Below are positions 23,614-32,910 of a DNA stretch of 44,609 bases, one piece after another. Each line of letters starts with the position of its first letter. Position 1 is the first letter of the stretch. The notes under the pieces are model-generated. The model was not told where the DNA came from. It was given only the letters and a program-made list of their open reading frames with translations, and searched no databases. The stretch spans positions 1-44,609 of the forward strand of contig JACMQO010000121.1 of the NCBI GenBank assembly GCA_014376935.1. The letters run 5' to 3'. Position numbers and translations under genes: made by a program. This DNA is from Bdellovibrio sp. Its GTDB lineage: Bacteria; Bdellovibrionota; Bdellovibrionia; Bdellovibrionales; Bdellovibrionaceae.

Positions 23614-25278
23614 ATGAAAATCATCTTGAATTTACAGCTGCAAAAAATAACTAAATCCTTCTTATTCCTCTTGTTTTTCGTTTTTTTTGCGGGAACCTAT
23701 GCGGTGGCGCAATCTGCACCAGAAGTGACTAAAAATAAAAGACCTTTTCCGGTCAAGTACACAAGCGAAGTTGATCAAAAATTAAGTCTACACACGATCA
23801 CGCTTGCACCCGTCTACGATAATGTTAATCGCATTTACGCAGAGCCGATTCAAAAATTATTGATCGAGCTTTTACAAAATGACAAGGTTTGGGGCTACTC
23901 GGCCTTTCCCGATTTAAATAAGAAAATTTTTGTTGAAACGTATGATTCAAAACCGCAAGAGGTTTTAGATATTCTAAATCAAACAAAAACCCAAGGCCTT
24001 TTGACCGCGATCATCACAAAAGGTCCCGCAGGAATGTCGATCAAACTTAAATTATACACGGCTGACCAAGGATTACTTTTTGCTGAAGAAACTTTTCAAG
24101 ATCAAAGCACTTTTGAAATTCCGAAACTACGTGAACAGGTTGTAACACTTTACCATAACTTAAAAAACAAACTGCCTTATCGCGGATTTGTATTAAGTCG
24201 CCGTGGACTTGATGTCACTTTAAATGCAGGTGAAAAAAACGGTTTAGTTGTTGGCCAAGAAGTCGCTTTAGCACAAATTCTTAAAATTAATCGCCATCCA
24301 AAATTAAAGTACATGGTTAGCACCGAAAAAGAAATTATCGGCAAGTTACAAATCACAAAGGTAGAGCCCTATTTAAGTTTCGCCCAAATTACTTTTGAAA
24401 AAGAAAATGGTGTTGTTGAAGTCGGCGCGAAGCTTTTACCAAACGACTTTATTGCCTATCCCCTACCTGTTTTAAATAAAGACGGTGACGTCGTTGACGA
24501 TAAACTTTCGAACTCGATCGCATCAACTTTCGAAACTAGAAAAAAAGAAACTAAGGTTGGTGATAAAGTCACCGAAACCACAATGGCACATGCCGGCCCG
24601 CAGGTTGGAAAATTTTTATTACAAGGTGGTTTCAGTCAATTTTCAGAATCGGCCAACTTAACGACGGGTGAATCCCCTTCGGCATCGCAAAGTATGGCTC
24701 CCACGATCAATTTGGGTTTAGAATTATGGACCACACCCAATTGGTTCGTCAGTTTTGAGCTTTTACAGGCCATCTTTAAAGCTAGTAATGGGCTTAATGG
24801 ATCTTCTCCCGAAGATTTAAATTATTCGTATTCGAAATACAGTGGATCAATTGGTTACTATTTTTTACTGAACAAAGATGACGACAAGACACCTAAAATC
24901 GGCGGGCAAGTGGGTTACGCGTCGATGAAAAAAGATGTTACCGATACGAATCCACGCGCTTTTACAAGCTCTACGACAAGTGGATTTTTAGTGAAAGTAA
25001 ACGGCGCATTTCCGTTACGTGACTACCCTGTTGAATTGGGCGCTTCGTTCGATATTTTCTTAAGCCCCTCAACAACTGAAAGCCCCGCGGGTGCCGGGTC
25101 TTCAAGTTCTAGGATTAACGCGTTTGGTTTTAACGCCAGTTACGAAACATCGCCTAGCTTAAGCTACCGCTTCGATATAAATTTCGACCAAATACAAACT
25201 GACACCACGGGCGGAGACGCAACATCATCGACCGAAAAAATGACGAATGTTTTATTCGGTATCGAATATTCATTTTAA
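23614..25278 (+). CDS. outer-membrane beta-barrel-like protein
   Basis: The track ORF begins at 23578; ATG 23614 is preferred because it gives a conventional signal peptide (about 34 residues, ending TYAVAQS). The protein of about 554 residues has a periplasmic N-terminal half with a repeat-like domain (GFVLSRRGLDVTLNAGEKNGLVVGQEVAL). The C-terminal half, from about residue 330, has alternating amphipathic strands ending with an aromatic residue (NVLFGIEYSF), the usual C-terminal signature of barrels inserted by BAM. Family not recognised. It is monocistronic and divergent from the CheY-like gene. Confidence 0.75.
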   Translation: MKIILNLQLQKITKSFLFLLFFVFFAGTYAVAQSAPEVTKNKRPFPVKYTSEVDQKLSLHTITLAPVYDNVNRIYAEPIQKLLIELLQNDKVWGYSAFPDLNKKIFVETYDSKPQEVLDILNQTKTQGLLTAIITKGPAGMSIKLKLYTADQGLLFAEETFQDQSTFEIPKLREQVVTLYHNLKNKLPYRGFVLSRRGLDVTLNAGEKNGLVVGQEVALAQILKINRHPKLKYMVSTEKEIIGKLQITKVEPYLSFAQITFEKENGVVEVGAKLLPNDFIAYPLPVLNKDGDVVDDKLSNSIASTFETRKKETKVGDKVTETTMAHAGPQVGKFLLQGGFSQFSESANLTTGESPSASQSMAPTINLGLELWTTPNWFVSFELLQAIFKASNGLNGSSPEDLNYSYSKYSGSIGYYFLLNKDDDKTPKIGGQVGYASMKKDVTDTNPRAFTSSTTSGFLVKVNGAFPLRDYPVELGASFDIFLSPSTTESPAGAGSSSSRINAFGFNASYETSPSLSYRFDINFDQIQTDTTGGDATSSTEKMTNVLFGIEYSF

Positions 25279-25470
25279 CATAAACCTGTTAAACCGCTTA
25301 CCGGCGCTATTAAATCAAATTGCCAGACGAACGTTTCATTACAAAACGTTCATATGAAAAGGAATTAATATGCCTTTCATAACAACTAAAGACCCCTTTG
25401 TTATTCTGTAATCACAGCAAGGCAAACCAATGATGGCAAGCCACTAACATTACACTCGAAGGAGAGTTTT
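25279..25470. other. intergenic region with hairpin and possible 13-codon ORF
   Basis: GAACGTTT/AAACGTTC forms an 8-bp hairpin near 25328-25352. A 13-codon ORF (25370-25411, MPFITTKDPFVIL) follows AAGGAATTA at correct ribosome-site spacing. Either may be a leader element for the 25471 gene; I see no other gene. Confidence 0.3.
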
Positions 25471-25803
25471 ATGAAATCAGTATCTTTAAACATGGTATCA
25501 GCAATGATCGTTGTATTAGGTTTTTCAGTAGCTCATGCACAAAACGATCAAATCAAATCAGACAAAGCAGCCGTAGTAGCCGACAAAGCCGCAGTAAAAT
25601 CAGCATGCGCAGAAGAAGCGAAAACAGCAGGTTGCGGAGACGAAACTGTAGGAACAGGTTTATTAAAATGTTTCAAAGCCTACAAGAAAGACCACAAAGA
25701 TTTCAAACCAAGCCAATCATGTAAAGACTCAGTCATGAAAGTAAAAGAAGATCACAAAAAATTAAAAGGTGACCGTGAAGCCAAAAAAGAAGAGAAGAAA
25801 TAA
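25471..25803 (+). CDS. small secreted lysine-rich protein
   Basis: This 110-residue protein has a signal peptide (about 23 residues, ending VAHA before QNDQI) and a mature part rich in Lys, Ala and Asp with four cysteines (SACAEE, AGCGDE, LKCFKA, QSCKDS). It ends in a charged KEEKK stretch. The ribosome site GAAGGAGAG is strong. The repeated short motif SDKAAVVADKAAVKSA suggests a helical segment. A periplasmic binding or structural role is possible; no family recognised. Confidence 0.75.
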   Translation: MKSVSLNMVSAMIVVLGFSVAHAQNDQIKSDKAAVVADKAAVKSACAEEAKTAGCGDETVGTGLLKCFKAYKKDHKDFKPSQSCKDSVMKVKEDHKKLKGDREAKKEEKK

Positions 25804-25839
25804 TTAGTAATTAATTAAAAAACAGCACCGCCAAGAAAA

Positions 25840-25913
25840 CCTATCTCTGCTGGTCACGAAGACCAGCAGAGATAGGAGCTTGAGGACAGAGTCCTTAAGC
25901 AGGCAGGATGCCT
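25840..25913. ncRNA. three tandem hairpins, candidate structured RNA
   Basis: A perfect 16-bp stem (25840-25855 with 25861-25876, loop ACGAA) is followed at once by a 9-bp stem with one G-T pair (25879-25887 with 25891-25899) and a third 5-bp stem (25901-25905 with 25909-25913). No T-run follows, so a plain terminator is unlikely. It could be a small RNA, an mRNA-stabilising 3' end for the 25471 gene, or an extragenic repeat unit. Transcription was not tested. Confidence 0.5.
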
Positions 25914-25943
25914 TAGTAAAGATAAAAGCTCGATATGCTAATT

Positions 25944-26093
25944 CTATTTCCCAAATTCTATACTAGTTTTTTCGCTTAAAGAGTTGTGATCCACGATCAA
26001 TTCGCTGTTGATAACCATATGTGGTATTAAACATTCGAAAGATATAACAATATTAAAGACAGCGACTATCGCAAATTTAGATTTGAAATTCAT
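25944..26093 (-). CDS. candidate 49-residue secreted peptide
   Basis: Below the ORF-track size limit. ATG 26093 is preceded by AGGAAA at a suitable distance, and the N-terminus (MNFKSKFAIVAVFNIVIS) looks like a signal peptide: two lysines, then a hydrophobic core. The mature part of about 28 residues is polar and ends EKTSIEFGK. The window has several other small secreted proteins, which makes this plausible, but coding status is an inference. Confidence 0.45.
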   Translation of the reverse strand: MNFKSKFAIVAVFNIVISFECLIPHMVINSELIVDHNSLSEKTSIEFGK

Positions 26094-26406
26094 AATTTTT
26101 CCTATTGAAATTTTTTAAAGTGTATTTGATTTGGGAGATTATCTAAAATGAACTCCCTTAGGCTAAGCTTACGACTTATCTAGGGACTCTAAAGACTTCT
26201 TATTCAGAATTTTTCCGAGTCTTTAAGTTAACTATTTTTGATCAAAACAGCTATTGAGTTTTCCTATAAGTTTCAATCTTGAAAAATTTGCGATTAATCT
26301 GAAATAATGTACTTAGCAGGTTAAAATTACGCTTTAACCTCGATCATAGGATAAGGCATTGATTCTGGCTTCGATTCCAACATTATAACACTATTTCTAT
26401 CCAAAT

Positions 26407-26443
26407 TTAAAAAAAAAGGCCCTCGAGTTTCCCCGAAGGCCTT
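26407..26443 (-). terminator. terminator of the groES-groEL operon
   Basis: On the minus strand AAGGCC/GGCCTT plus CGA/TCG form a stem with one mismatch, followed by a long T-run (seen as AAAAAAAAA on the plus strand at 26409-26417). It lies about 105 bases past the groEL stop codon. Confidence 0.85.
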
Positions 26444-26549
26444 AGTTCATTCAAAATAAACTTCTAAAAGTAGATAGAAGAGACAACCTAAAGACCTTTC
26501 TCACCCGACGCCACCAACGCAGCGCCTTACCAAAAGTGAGCTGGTACCT

Positions 26550-28187
<1,638 letters not shown>

Positions 28188-28222
28188 TTAAAATTCTCCT
28201 TCAGAGATTTAATTAATAAAAT

Positions 28223-28522
28223 TTATTGTACGACTCCTAAGATATCTTCTTCGCGCATCATTAAATATTCTTCGCCAGATAATTTAATTTCAGTACCTGC
28301 GTATTTAGAGAATAAAACTTTGTCTCCCGTTTTAACTTCTAATGGTAAAGTTTTACCGTCTTCAGTTACGCGACCTTTTCCAGCAGCAACGATTTCACCG
28401 CGTTGAGGTTTTTCTTTTGCTGTATCAGGGATAAATAATCCACCCGCCGTTTTTTCTTCTTCTGCCATACGACGAACTAAAATTCTGTCATGTAAAGGAC
28501 GTACGCCTAATTCTTTTGCCAT
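28223..28522 (-). CDS. groES: co-chaperonin GroES
   Basis: GroES is the heptameric lid of the GroEL chamber. The 99-residue sequence has the usual start ([27 protein letters not shown]), the mobile loop, and [32 protein letters not shown]. It is the first gene of the groESL operon. No CIRCE element (TTAGCACTC inverted repeat) is visible upstream, so HrcA control is not indicated. Confidence 0.98.
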   Translation of the reverse strand: MAKELGVRPLHDRILVRRMAEEEKTAGGLFIPDTAKEKPQRGEIVAAGKGRVTEDGKTLPLEVKTGDKVLFSKYAGTEIKLSGEEYLMMREEDILGVVQ

Positions 28523-28594
28523 GTAATGACTCCCCGTTTTGTGCGAGATTTTTGATCAAAAACCTCGGTTTGTTTTAAATAAAGTAGTGCATAT

Positions 28595-28624
28595 GTAATA
28601 TGAATTGGTATTGGGGTCTGTCAA
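28595..28624 (-). promoter_or_regulatory. candidate groES promoter
   Basis: On the minus strand a perfect -35 box TTGACA (28619-28624) is followed after 18 bases by TATTAC (28595-28600), about 73 bases before the groES start. A vegetative sigma factor would recognise this. No clear heat-shock sigma-32 pair with correct spacing was found, though CCCCAAT lies inside the spacer. Confidence 0.5.
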
Positions 28625-28696
28625 GGCCGGGCGGCCTTTTCATAAGAAAAATCTACATAAGATTTGGATTTTTTGAGTGGCGCACGCAGTTAAAAA

Positions 28697-29251
28697 TTAC
28701 TGATTTGAACCAGCTCGTGCAGGAGCGTTTACGGCCGAATTTGCCGGAACCGAGGTAAAGAAGTTATTTGCGTAAGCAGACATAAGCTCGGCGACTTCTT
28801 CAGGGGTTAAGCGGCCAGAAACTTCGTTAATCGCGGCTGTCAGGTCCTTTTGCTTCGTTAGGTAGCCGACAAAATAATCTGATATTGTTAGCTCTTTCGC
28901 TATTGAAAGTTGATATTGCTCTTTTTCAAGTTGGTTTTGCATCTCGTGAATCTGACCTGAAACCCCTGCCTCAGAGCCTGTTTTCAATGCCGCATTAGGA
29001 TCGGCAGACGCAGACGTTCGTTGCTTTAGCATGATGGCATCCTGAGCTTGCTTCGCGCGCGTATCGGCCGCCGAAATCATTCCCGTTTTCCATTCGTGAA
29101 AACTTTTAAATTGATGCCCTTTGGTGGTCGCGGTGGCGGCGACCGTTGATGTCGAAGAAAAACGTGCGGGAGTTAGTGTTGCGGCCTTCGAAAAAGACCC
29201 CAACAAACCCAGTGCTACAAACGTGCTGATAGAATAAACGTACAACTTCAC
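28697..29251 (-). CDS. secreted protein with coiled-coil region, unknown function
   Basis: The 184-residue protein has a signal peptide (about 23 residues, LYVYSISTFVALGLLGSFSKA). The mature region is rich in Ala, Thr and Ser, with a helical coiled-coil-like stretch in the middle (SGQIHEMQNQLEKEQYQLSIAKEL), then ISDYFVGYLTKQKDLTAAINEVSGRLTPEEVAELMSAYA. No named family recognised. Monocistronic, upstream of groES on the same strand with about 170 bases between. Confidence 0.7.
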   Translation of the reverse strand: MKLYVYSISTFVALGLLGSFSKAATLTPARFSSTSTVAATATTKGHQFKSFHEWKTGMISAADTRAKQAQDAIMLKQRTSASADPNAALKTGSEAGVSGQIHEMQNQLEKEQYQLSIAKELTISDYFVGYLTKQKDLTAAINEVSGRLTPEEVAELMSAYANNFFTSVPANSAVNAPARAGSNQ

Positions 29252-29513
29252 AGCTAACTCCCTTGACAGGATTTTGCTATTACAAGTCTTAGACCGCCGT
29301 TATAGCGAATATAATCGTTTTAATTTTTTTCAGTGTCTAATCATGAGACACTAGTGACGCCCCAAATTGGTATTCGGCAAATCCGAGGCTTTCCGTGCTT
29401 TGTGGGTAGCGCAGCCTGGCGCTTAAAAAAAAGACCTTCGCGAACGATGGCTGAAGCATGCGAACCTCATTGCGGTTCGTATTTCTTATTTATAACCTAA
29501 AAGTGAGTGCACC
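29252..29513. other. intergenic region upstream of the secreted protein
   Basis: Contains a 9-bp hairpin with one G-T pair (29458-29482) and a separate A-run at 29424-29432 that would be a T-run on the minus strand. Together they may end transcription of the DUF421 gene, but the hairpin and T-run are about 25 bases apart, so this is uncertain. The remainder would hold the promoter of the 28697 gene. Confidence 0.35.
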
Positions 29514-30017
29514 CTATTTTTTATCAAGGTCGCGCTTAGCTTGATCCGCTTTAATTAAAGTTAAGTTTCCATCCGCTTCTAAAATCGCGGTTGATACTTC
29601 ATAGACGTGAGTTAAACCTTGTTTTCGAATTAACGAGTGAAGTTCGGCTTCGCTGACTTGTTCTTTTCGCATATTTTCTGAAAGCATTTTTCCGTGATGA
29701 ATTAAAAGCGTGGGCTTTCCTTCGAAAAAGTTTTCAAACGGTTTATATTTATATGTTACAAAAGAAATTAGACAACTTAACGCCACCAAAGTCGCGGCTA
29801 AGATTAATCCACCGACCAATGAATTATCTCCGGCGTTCATCGCGTTTTGAACGGCATTACTAATTAATAGAACGGCCACAAATTCTGTGGGCCCCATCTG
29901 GCCTATTTGTCTTTTACCACCCATGCGCAAAAGAATCAGAACAGAAAAATAAACAACGACTGCTCTAATAACTAGATTTAAGGCCGATACATCCATCTTT
30001 ATAAAATTTTGCCACAT
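29514..30017 (-). CDS. DUF421 (YetF-type) membrane protein
   Basis: The 167-residue protein has three transmembrane helices (about residues 12-30, 46-63 and 66-88), then a cytoplasmic domain. Conserved DUF421 landmarks are seen: LLRMGGKRQIGQMGPTEFV at the second helix, KPTLLIHHGKML and AELHSLIRKQGLTHVYEVSTAILEADGNLTLI. YetF-family proteins are widespread and poorly understood; some are linked to spore or envelope stress. It is divergent from the trypsin-like protease with a palindrome between. Confidence 0.88.
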   Translation of the reverse strand: MWQNFIKMDVSALNLVIRAVVVYFSVLILLRMGGKRQIGQMGPTEFVAVLLISNAVQNAMNAGDNSLVGGLILAATLVALSCLISFVTYKYKPFENFFEGKPTLLIHHGKMLSENMRKEQVSEAELHSLIRKQGLTHVYEVSTAILEADGNLTLIKADQAKRDLDKK

Positions 30018-30063
30018 AACTTTAATACCTCTTATATTTGTTATAACACGTCTACCCCATAGT

Positions 30064-30088
30064 AAAACCTAGATCTAGATCTGGTTTT
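30064..30088. promoter_or_regulatory. palindrome between divergent DUF421 and protease genes
   Basis: AAAACC-T-AGATCTAGATCT-GGTTTT is a near-perfect inverted repeat, with one unpaired T, midway between two divergent genes. It contains a 12-base perfect palindrome of two AGATCT units. Position suggests a regulator-binding site; no regulator gene is adjacent. Confidence 0.4.
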
Positions 30089-30173
30089 TGAAGTCTGACA
30101 AAACTTTAATACAGCAAAATTAATTTTTGGTTTCTAATTATTGAGCACATTAAATAAACAGAGGGGAAAAAAT

Positions 30174-30950
30174 ATGTCTAAAAGGATTTTAGTCGGATTA
30201 ATTACAGCAGTTAGTTTAAACGTTTTCGCAGGGGCAACGTTCGATCAAAAGATCGTTGGCGGAGTTCCAGTTGGAAAAGGCGAGCTTCCATTTCAAGTTT
30301 CTATTCAATCATCTTCAGGATCACACTTTTGTGGTGGATCTTTAATTAAACCAAATTGGGTTATCACAGCTGGTCACTGCGTTCAAGGTTCTTCATCAAT
30401 GAAGATCGTTGTTGGTATGTACAACCAAGCTGACAAAACAGATACTGAAACATTCACGGCGAAAAAAATTATCGCTCACCCGCAATTTAACCAAAACACG
30501 TTAGATTTCGACTACGCATTAATTCAATTATCTGGCGATTCAAAATACCGCCCGATTGAATTAAATAAAGTTGAAATCGCCGTACCAGAAGGCCAAGACA
30601 AATTTATGGTTTCTACATCTGGATGGGGAACAACGTCTGAGGGTTCTTACACTTTACCTAAAATCTTACAACGCGTAGAAGTTCCTTTAGTATCGCAAGC
30701 AGCGTGTAATGCAGCTGACGTTTACAACGGAGACATCACAGACCGCATGTTATGTGCTGGTTTACCACAAGGCGGAAAAGATTCTTGCCAAGGTGATAGC
30801 GGCGGCCCGTTATTCGTTCAACAAGCAAGCGGCGACTTCAGTTTAGTTGGCGTAGTAAGCTGGGGCGAAGGTTGCGCAAGACCAAACAAATATGGCGTTT
30901 ACAGCAAAGTAAATGTAATGGTTGATTGGATCATGGACCAAACGAAGTAA
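30174..30950 (+). CDS. secreted trypsin-like serine protease
   Basis: This S1-family protease of 258 residues starts at ATG 30174, behind AGAGGGG, rather than at the track start 30141. It has a signal peptide (ending NVFAGA), then the activation site QKIVGGVPVG, so only a short propeptide precedes the mature IVGG end. The catalytic triad is intact: His in ITAGHCV, Asp in DFDYALIQLS, Ser in GDSGGPL. The Asp six residues before the catalytic Ser (KDSCQGDSGGPL) predicts cleavage after Arg or Lys. Six cysteines could form three disulfides. Predatory bacteria carry many such proteases; a role in prey digestion is an inference. Confidence 0.95.
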   Translation: MSKRILVGLITAVSLNVFAGATFDQKIVGGVPVGKGELPFQVSIQSSSGSHFCGGSLIKPNWVITAGHCVQGSSSMKIVVGMYNQADKTDTETFTAKKIIAHPQFNQNTLDFDYALIQLSGDSKYRPIELNKVEIAVPEGQDKFMVSTSGWGTTSEGSYTLPKILQRVEVPLVSQAACNAADVYNGDITDRMLCAGLPQGGKDSCQGDSGGPLFVQQASGDFSLVGVVSWGEGCARPNKYGVYSKVNVMVDWIMDQTK

Positions 30951-30995
30951 TTTCTTCTTCGTTTTGTTTTAAGAACTTAATTTTCTAAGTTTTGA

Positions 30996-31029
30996 AAAGG
31001 GCTTTCTTGAAAAAGAAAGCCCTTTTTTT
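30996..31029 (+). terminator. rho-independent terminator after the protease
   Basis: AAAGGGCTTTC and GAAAGCCCTTT form an 11-bp stem, followed by a run of T. Classic strong terminator. Confidence 0.93.
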
Positions 31030-31066
31030 ATGGCTTGTTTCTGACTTGTCGTTCTAAAATAGACCT

Positions 31067-31195
31067 ATGGCAGAATTTAAAAGCTTCAAAGAATTCTATC
31101 CGTTTTATTTAAATGAACACCGTCACCCGATTTCTAGTTTGATGGGCGATTGGGTTATGTTTTTTGATATTCTGCGTGGGCAGATTCGATTTTAG
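31067..31195 (+). pseudogene. 5' remnant of a DUF962 (Mpo1-like) gene
   Basis: A 42-codon ORF begins FKSFKEFYPFYLNEHRHPIS, which closely matches the conserved N-terminus of DUF962/Mpo1-like membrane proteins (usual pattern FxxFYPFYLxEHxNxxxRRLHFxG). After about 23 residues the similarity stops, the RRLHF block is absent, and the frame ends 19 residues later. The rest of the gene is missing and the GT-C-like gene starts 5 bases on. I read it as a gene cut by an insertion or deletion that brought in the accessory region. Confidence 0.6.
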
Positions 31196-31199
31196 ATTT

Positions 31200-32648
31200 A
31201 TGACTGAGTTACAACTTTATACTATTTTAGCGGCTTTATTTTTGATTGTTACTGTCGCAAATGAAGCTCAATTTACTTTTCGTCTTTTAAAAAGAATTAG
31301 TAGATTTGACATACAGCTAGTTAGCTTTCTAACTGCAGTTCTGGTTCTACTACTAGCGGCAGCCTGGCCTGGACTTATTAGCGGTGATGATTTTTTTTTA
31401 ATTCGAAGTCTTACCTTTACTTCAGAAATAGCTGCATTTAGCGGGGGGCTTTATTCTGGTTTAATGAACTTACTTCTTTATTGTAAAGTTGAATGTTATT
31501 TTTTAAACTCTTTACAAATTTTTCTGTATGTTTCGCTTTTCATTAAAGCGTTGTACCAAATTAATTGTCTAATCGATATTCCAGAACGAAAAAGAACTAA
31601 ACTTGCTAAGTTTATCACTTTTCTTTTTTTCTTTTCGCCGTTAGCGATAAGCTTTACTCTTTTCCAAAATCGTGACGTTCTATTCTCGATACTTTTCTGC
31701 CACATTGTTTTTTATTTAATTATTAGCGTTAAAAACATTTCAAGCGAATTTTCAGTCAGAAAAAATTTAATTTACTTTTTAACACTTTGTTTGTTTGCTT
31801 TAAATCTAAGGCAAGATGCACTTTTAAACCTAGTTACGGTTCCCTTCCTACTGTACGCACTTCGCTTGATTTCGCTACGTGAAACATGGATAAAAACGCT
31901 GTTCTATTTGGTATTTTCGTTAGTTATAGCAAGTTCATCACTAAGTTCAAATTTGAATACTGAGATTTACCGCGTAACTGCTTTTATAAATCCTTTGTCG
32001 TATATCATAAATAAAAATGGCTTAAGCAGTTTAGCTCCAGATGAAATTATAAAAATAGAAAAAGTTTTTAGGACTGACTATCTGTTAAAATATTACTCGC
32101 CTTTAGAAATAGATCCCTTTCATAAAGGGGGCTCCAATATGTCGGCAACACGCGAAGATTACGATGTCTTTTTTCAAACCTGTTACGCGATATTTAATCG
32201 TCACAAATTGGATTATTTAACGAATCGGCTAAATGTATTCGCCCACGGTACGAATCTATTAAATACGAATTACCTAACCGGCGATGCTTTTAATACGGTC
32301 GCAAAAAGATTTCAGTTAGACGAAAAATATTTCCTAGCACCCTACAGAGACGTCATTATTGATTTAACCCTAGGCGTGACCCACCATATTGCGGTGGCAA
32401 GCGATTTCTTAAGAACTATCTTCTTTAGCTTAGCTCCCCATTTTTTAATTTTTTTGTTTTTACTATTTAATTTTAAAAGACTTTATTCAGAGCTAGTTTT
32501 AGCAACCTGGGTTTTCTTGCGACTGCCAATTCTATTTTTTTTAGAACCGGCCAGCATTTTTAAATATTACTACGCGATTTACTTTTGTTTTATTTTTCTG
32601 GCTATCCAGATATTTTTGAGCCACAAAGCAAAAAAAAACCCGCTATAA
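31200..32648 (+). CDS. polytopic membrane protein, GT-C glycosyltransferase-like
   Basis: The start ATG 31200 (MTELQLYTILAAL) is preferred over 31164. The 482-residue protein has about ten hydrophobic helices. After the second, the loop WPGLISGDDFFLIRSL places an acidic pair where GT-C glycosyltransferases have their catalytic Asp/Glu, and NLRQDALLNLV resembles the arginine-containing segment of such enzymes. The C-terminal half has a large extracytoplasmic loop (residues about 270-390). GT-C enzymes use polyprenyl-phosphate sugars to modify lipids, glycans or proteins outside the membrane. The family placement is tentative. The gene is AT-rich and ends inside its own terminator. Confidence 0.6.
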   Translation: MTELQLYTILAALFLIVTVANEAQFTFRLLKRISRFDIQLVSFLTAVLVLLLAAAWPGLISGDDFFLIRSLTFTSEIAAFSGGLYSGLMNLLLYCKVECYFLNSLQIFLYVSLFIKALYQINCLIDIPERKRTKLAKFITFLFFFSPLAISFTLFQNRDVLFSILFCHIVFYLIISVKNISSEFSVRKNLIYFLTLCLFALNLRQDALLNLVTVPFLLYALRLISLRETWIKTLFYLVFSLVIASSSLSSNLNTEIYRVTAFINPLSYIINKNGLSSLAPDEIIKIEKVFRTDYLLKYYSPLEIDPFHKGGSNMSATREDYDVFFQTCYAIFNRHKLDYLTNRLNVFAHGTNLLNTNYLTGDAFNTVAKRFQLDEKYFLAPYRDVIIDLTLGVTHHIAVASDFLRTIFFSLAPHFLIFLFLLFNFKRLYSELVLATWVFLRLPILFFLEPASIFKYYYAIYFCFIFLAIQIFLSHKAKKNPL

Positions 32649-32659
32649 AGCGGGTTTTT
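32634..32659 (+). terminator. terminator overlapping the stop codon of the 31200 gene
   Basis: AAACCCGCT and AGCGGGTTT form a 9-bp stem with loop ATAA, extended by A/T pairs and ending in a T-run. The TAA stop codon of the upstream gene lies at the hairpin loop. Confidence 0.9.
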
Positions 32660-32673
32660 AATGTTAAAAAAAT

Positions 32674-32749
32674 TGGCTCAAAAGGCAGGACTCGAACCTG
32701 CGACCAAGCGATTAACAGTCGCTTGCTCTACCAACTGAGCTACTTTTGA
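32674..32749 (-). tRNA. tRNA-Asn (anticodon GTT)
   Basis: The minus-strand sequence folds into a complete 76-base cloverleaf: acceptor TCAAAAG/CTTTTGA, D arm GCTC-AGTTGGTA-GAGC, anticodon arm AGCGA-CTGTTAA-TCGCT with anticodon GTT, T arm GCAGG-TTCGAGT-CCTGC, discriminator G, and encoded CCA. It lies in the accessory region; tRNA genes are common integration sites, but I found no second copy of its 3' end. Confidence 0.97.
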
Positions 32750-32910
32750 ACGTAGGAACTAAACTAGCTAAATCAAAGCAGATCGTCAAGAAAGTCTCGA
32801 CTAAAATGCATATTTTTTGAATTACGCTATTTAGTCATTCTTTAGACTTGGGGTTCTACTTTAGATAGTCTATTTACTCTTTTAATTAACTAGACCGTAC
32901 AAAAGAATAA

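Larger units (their letters stand above)
25804..26549. other. long intergenic region before groEL
   Basis: This stretch of about 745 bases is the largest gap in the window. It contains a cluster of three hairpins (25840-25913), a 49-codon minus-strand ORF with signal-peptide features (25944-26093), an 8-bp hairpin AGGTTAAA/TTTAACCT at 26318-26340, and the groEL terminator at about 26407. I see no larger gene in any frame. Confidence 0.6.

Noticed and set aside
25370-25411. 13-codon ORF after AAGGAATTA
   Set aside because: The ribosome-site spacing is good, but the peptide is too short and featureless to support as a gene; mentioned only in the intergenic entry.
28622-28638. Short hairpin AAGGCC-GGGC-GGCCTT as terminator of the 28697 gene
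   Set aside because: The T-run lies on the plus strand, but the gene to be ended is on the minus strand.
28523-28640. Possible CIRCE element or sigma-32 promoter upstream of groES
   Set aside because: No TTAGCACTC inverted repeat is visible, and CCCCAAT lies only two bases from the TTGACA box, which is wrong spacing for sigma-32.
32674-32749. tRNA-Asn as an attachment site with duplicated 3' end
   Set aside because: I searched by eye for a second copy of the tRNA 3' segment in 31,000-40,000 and found none.
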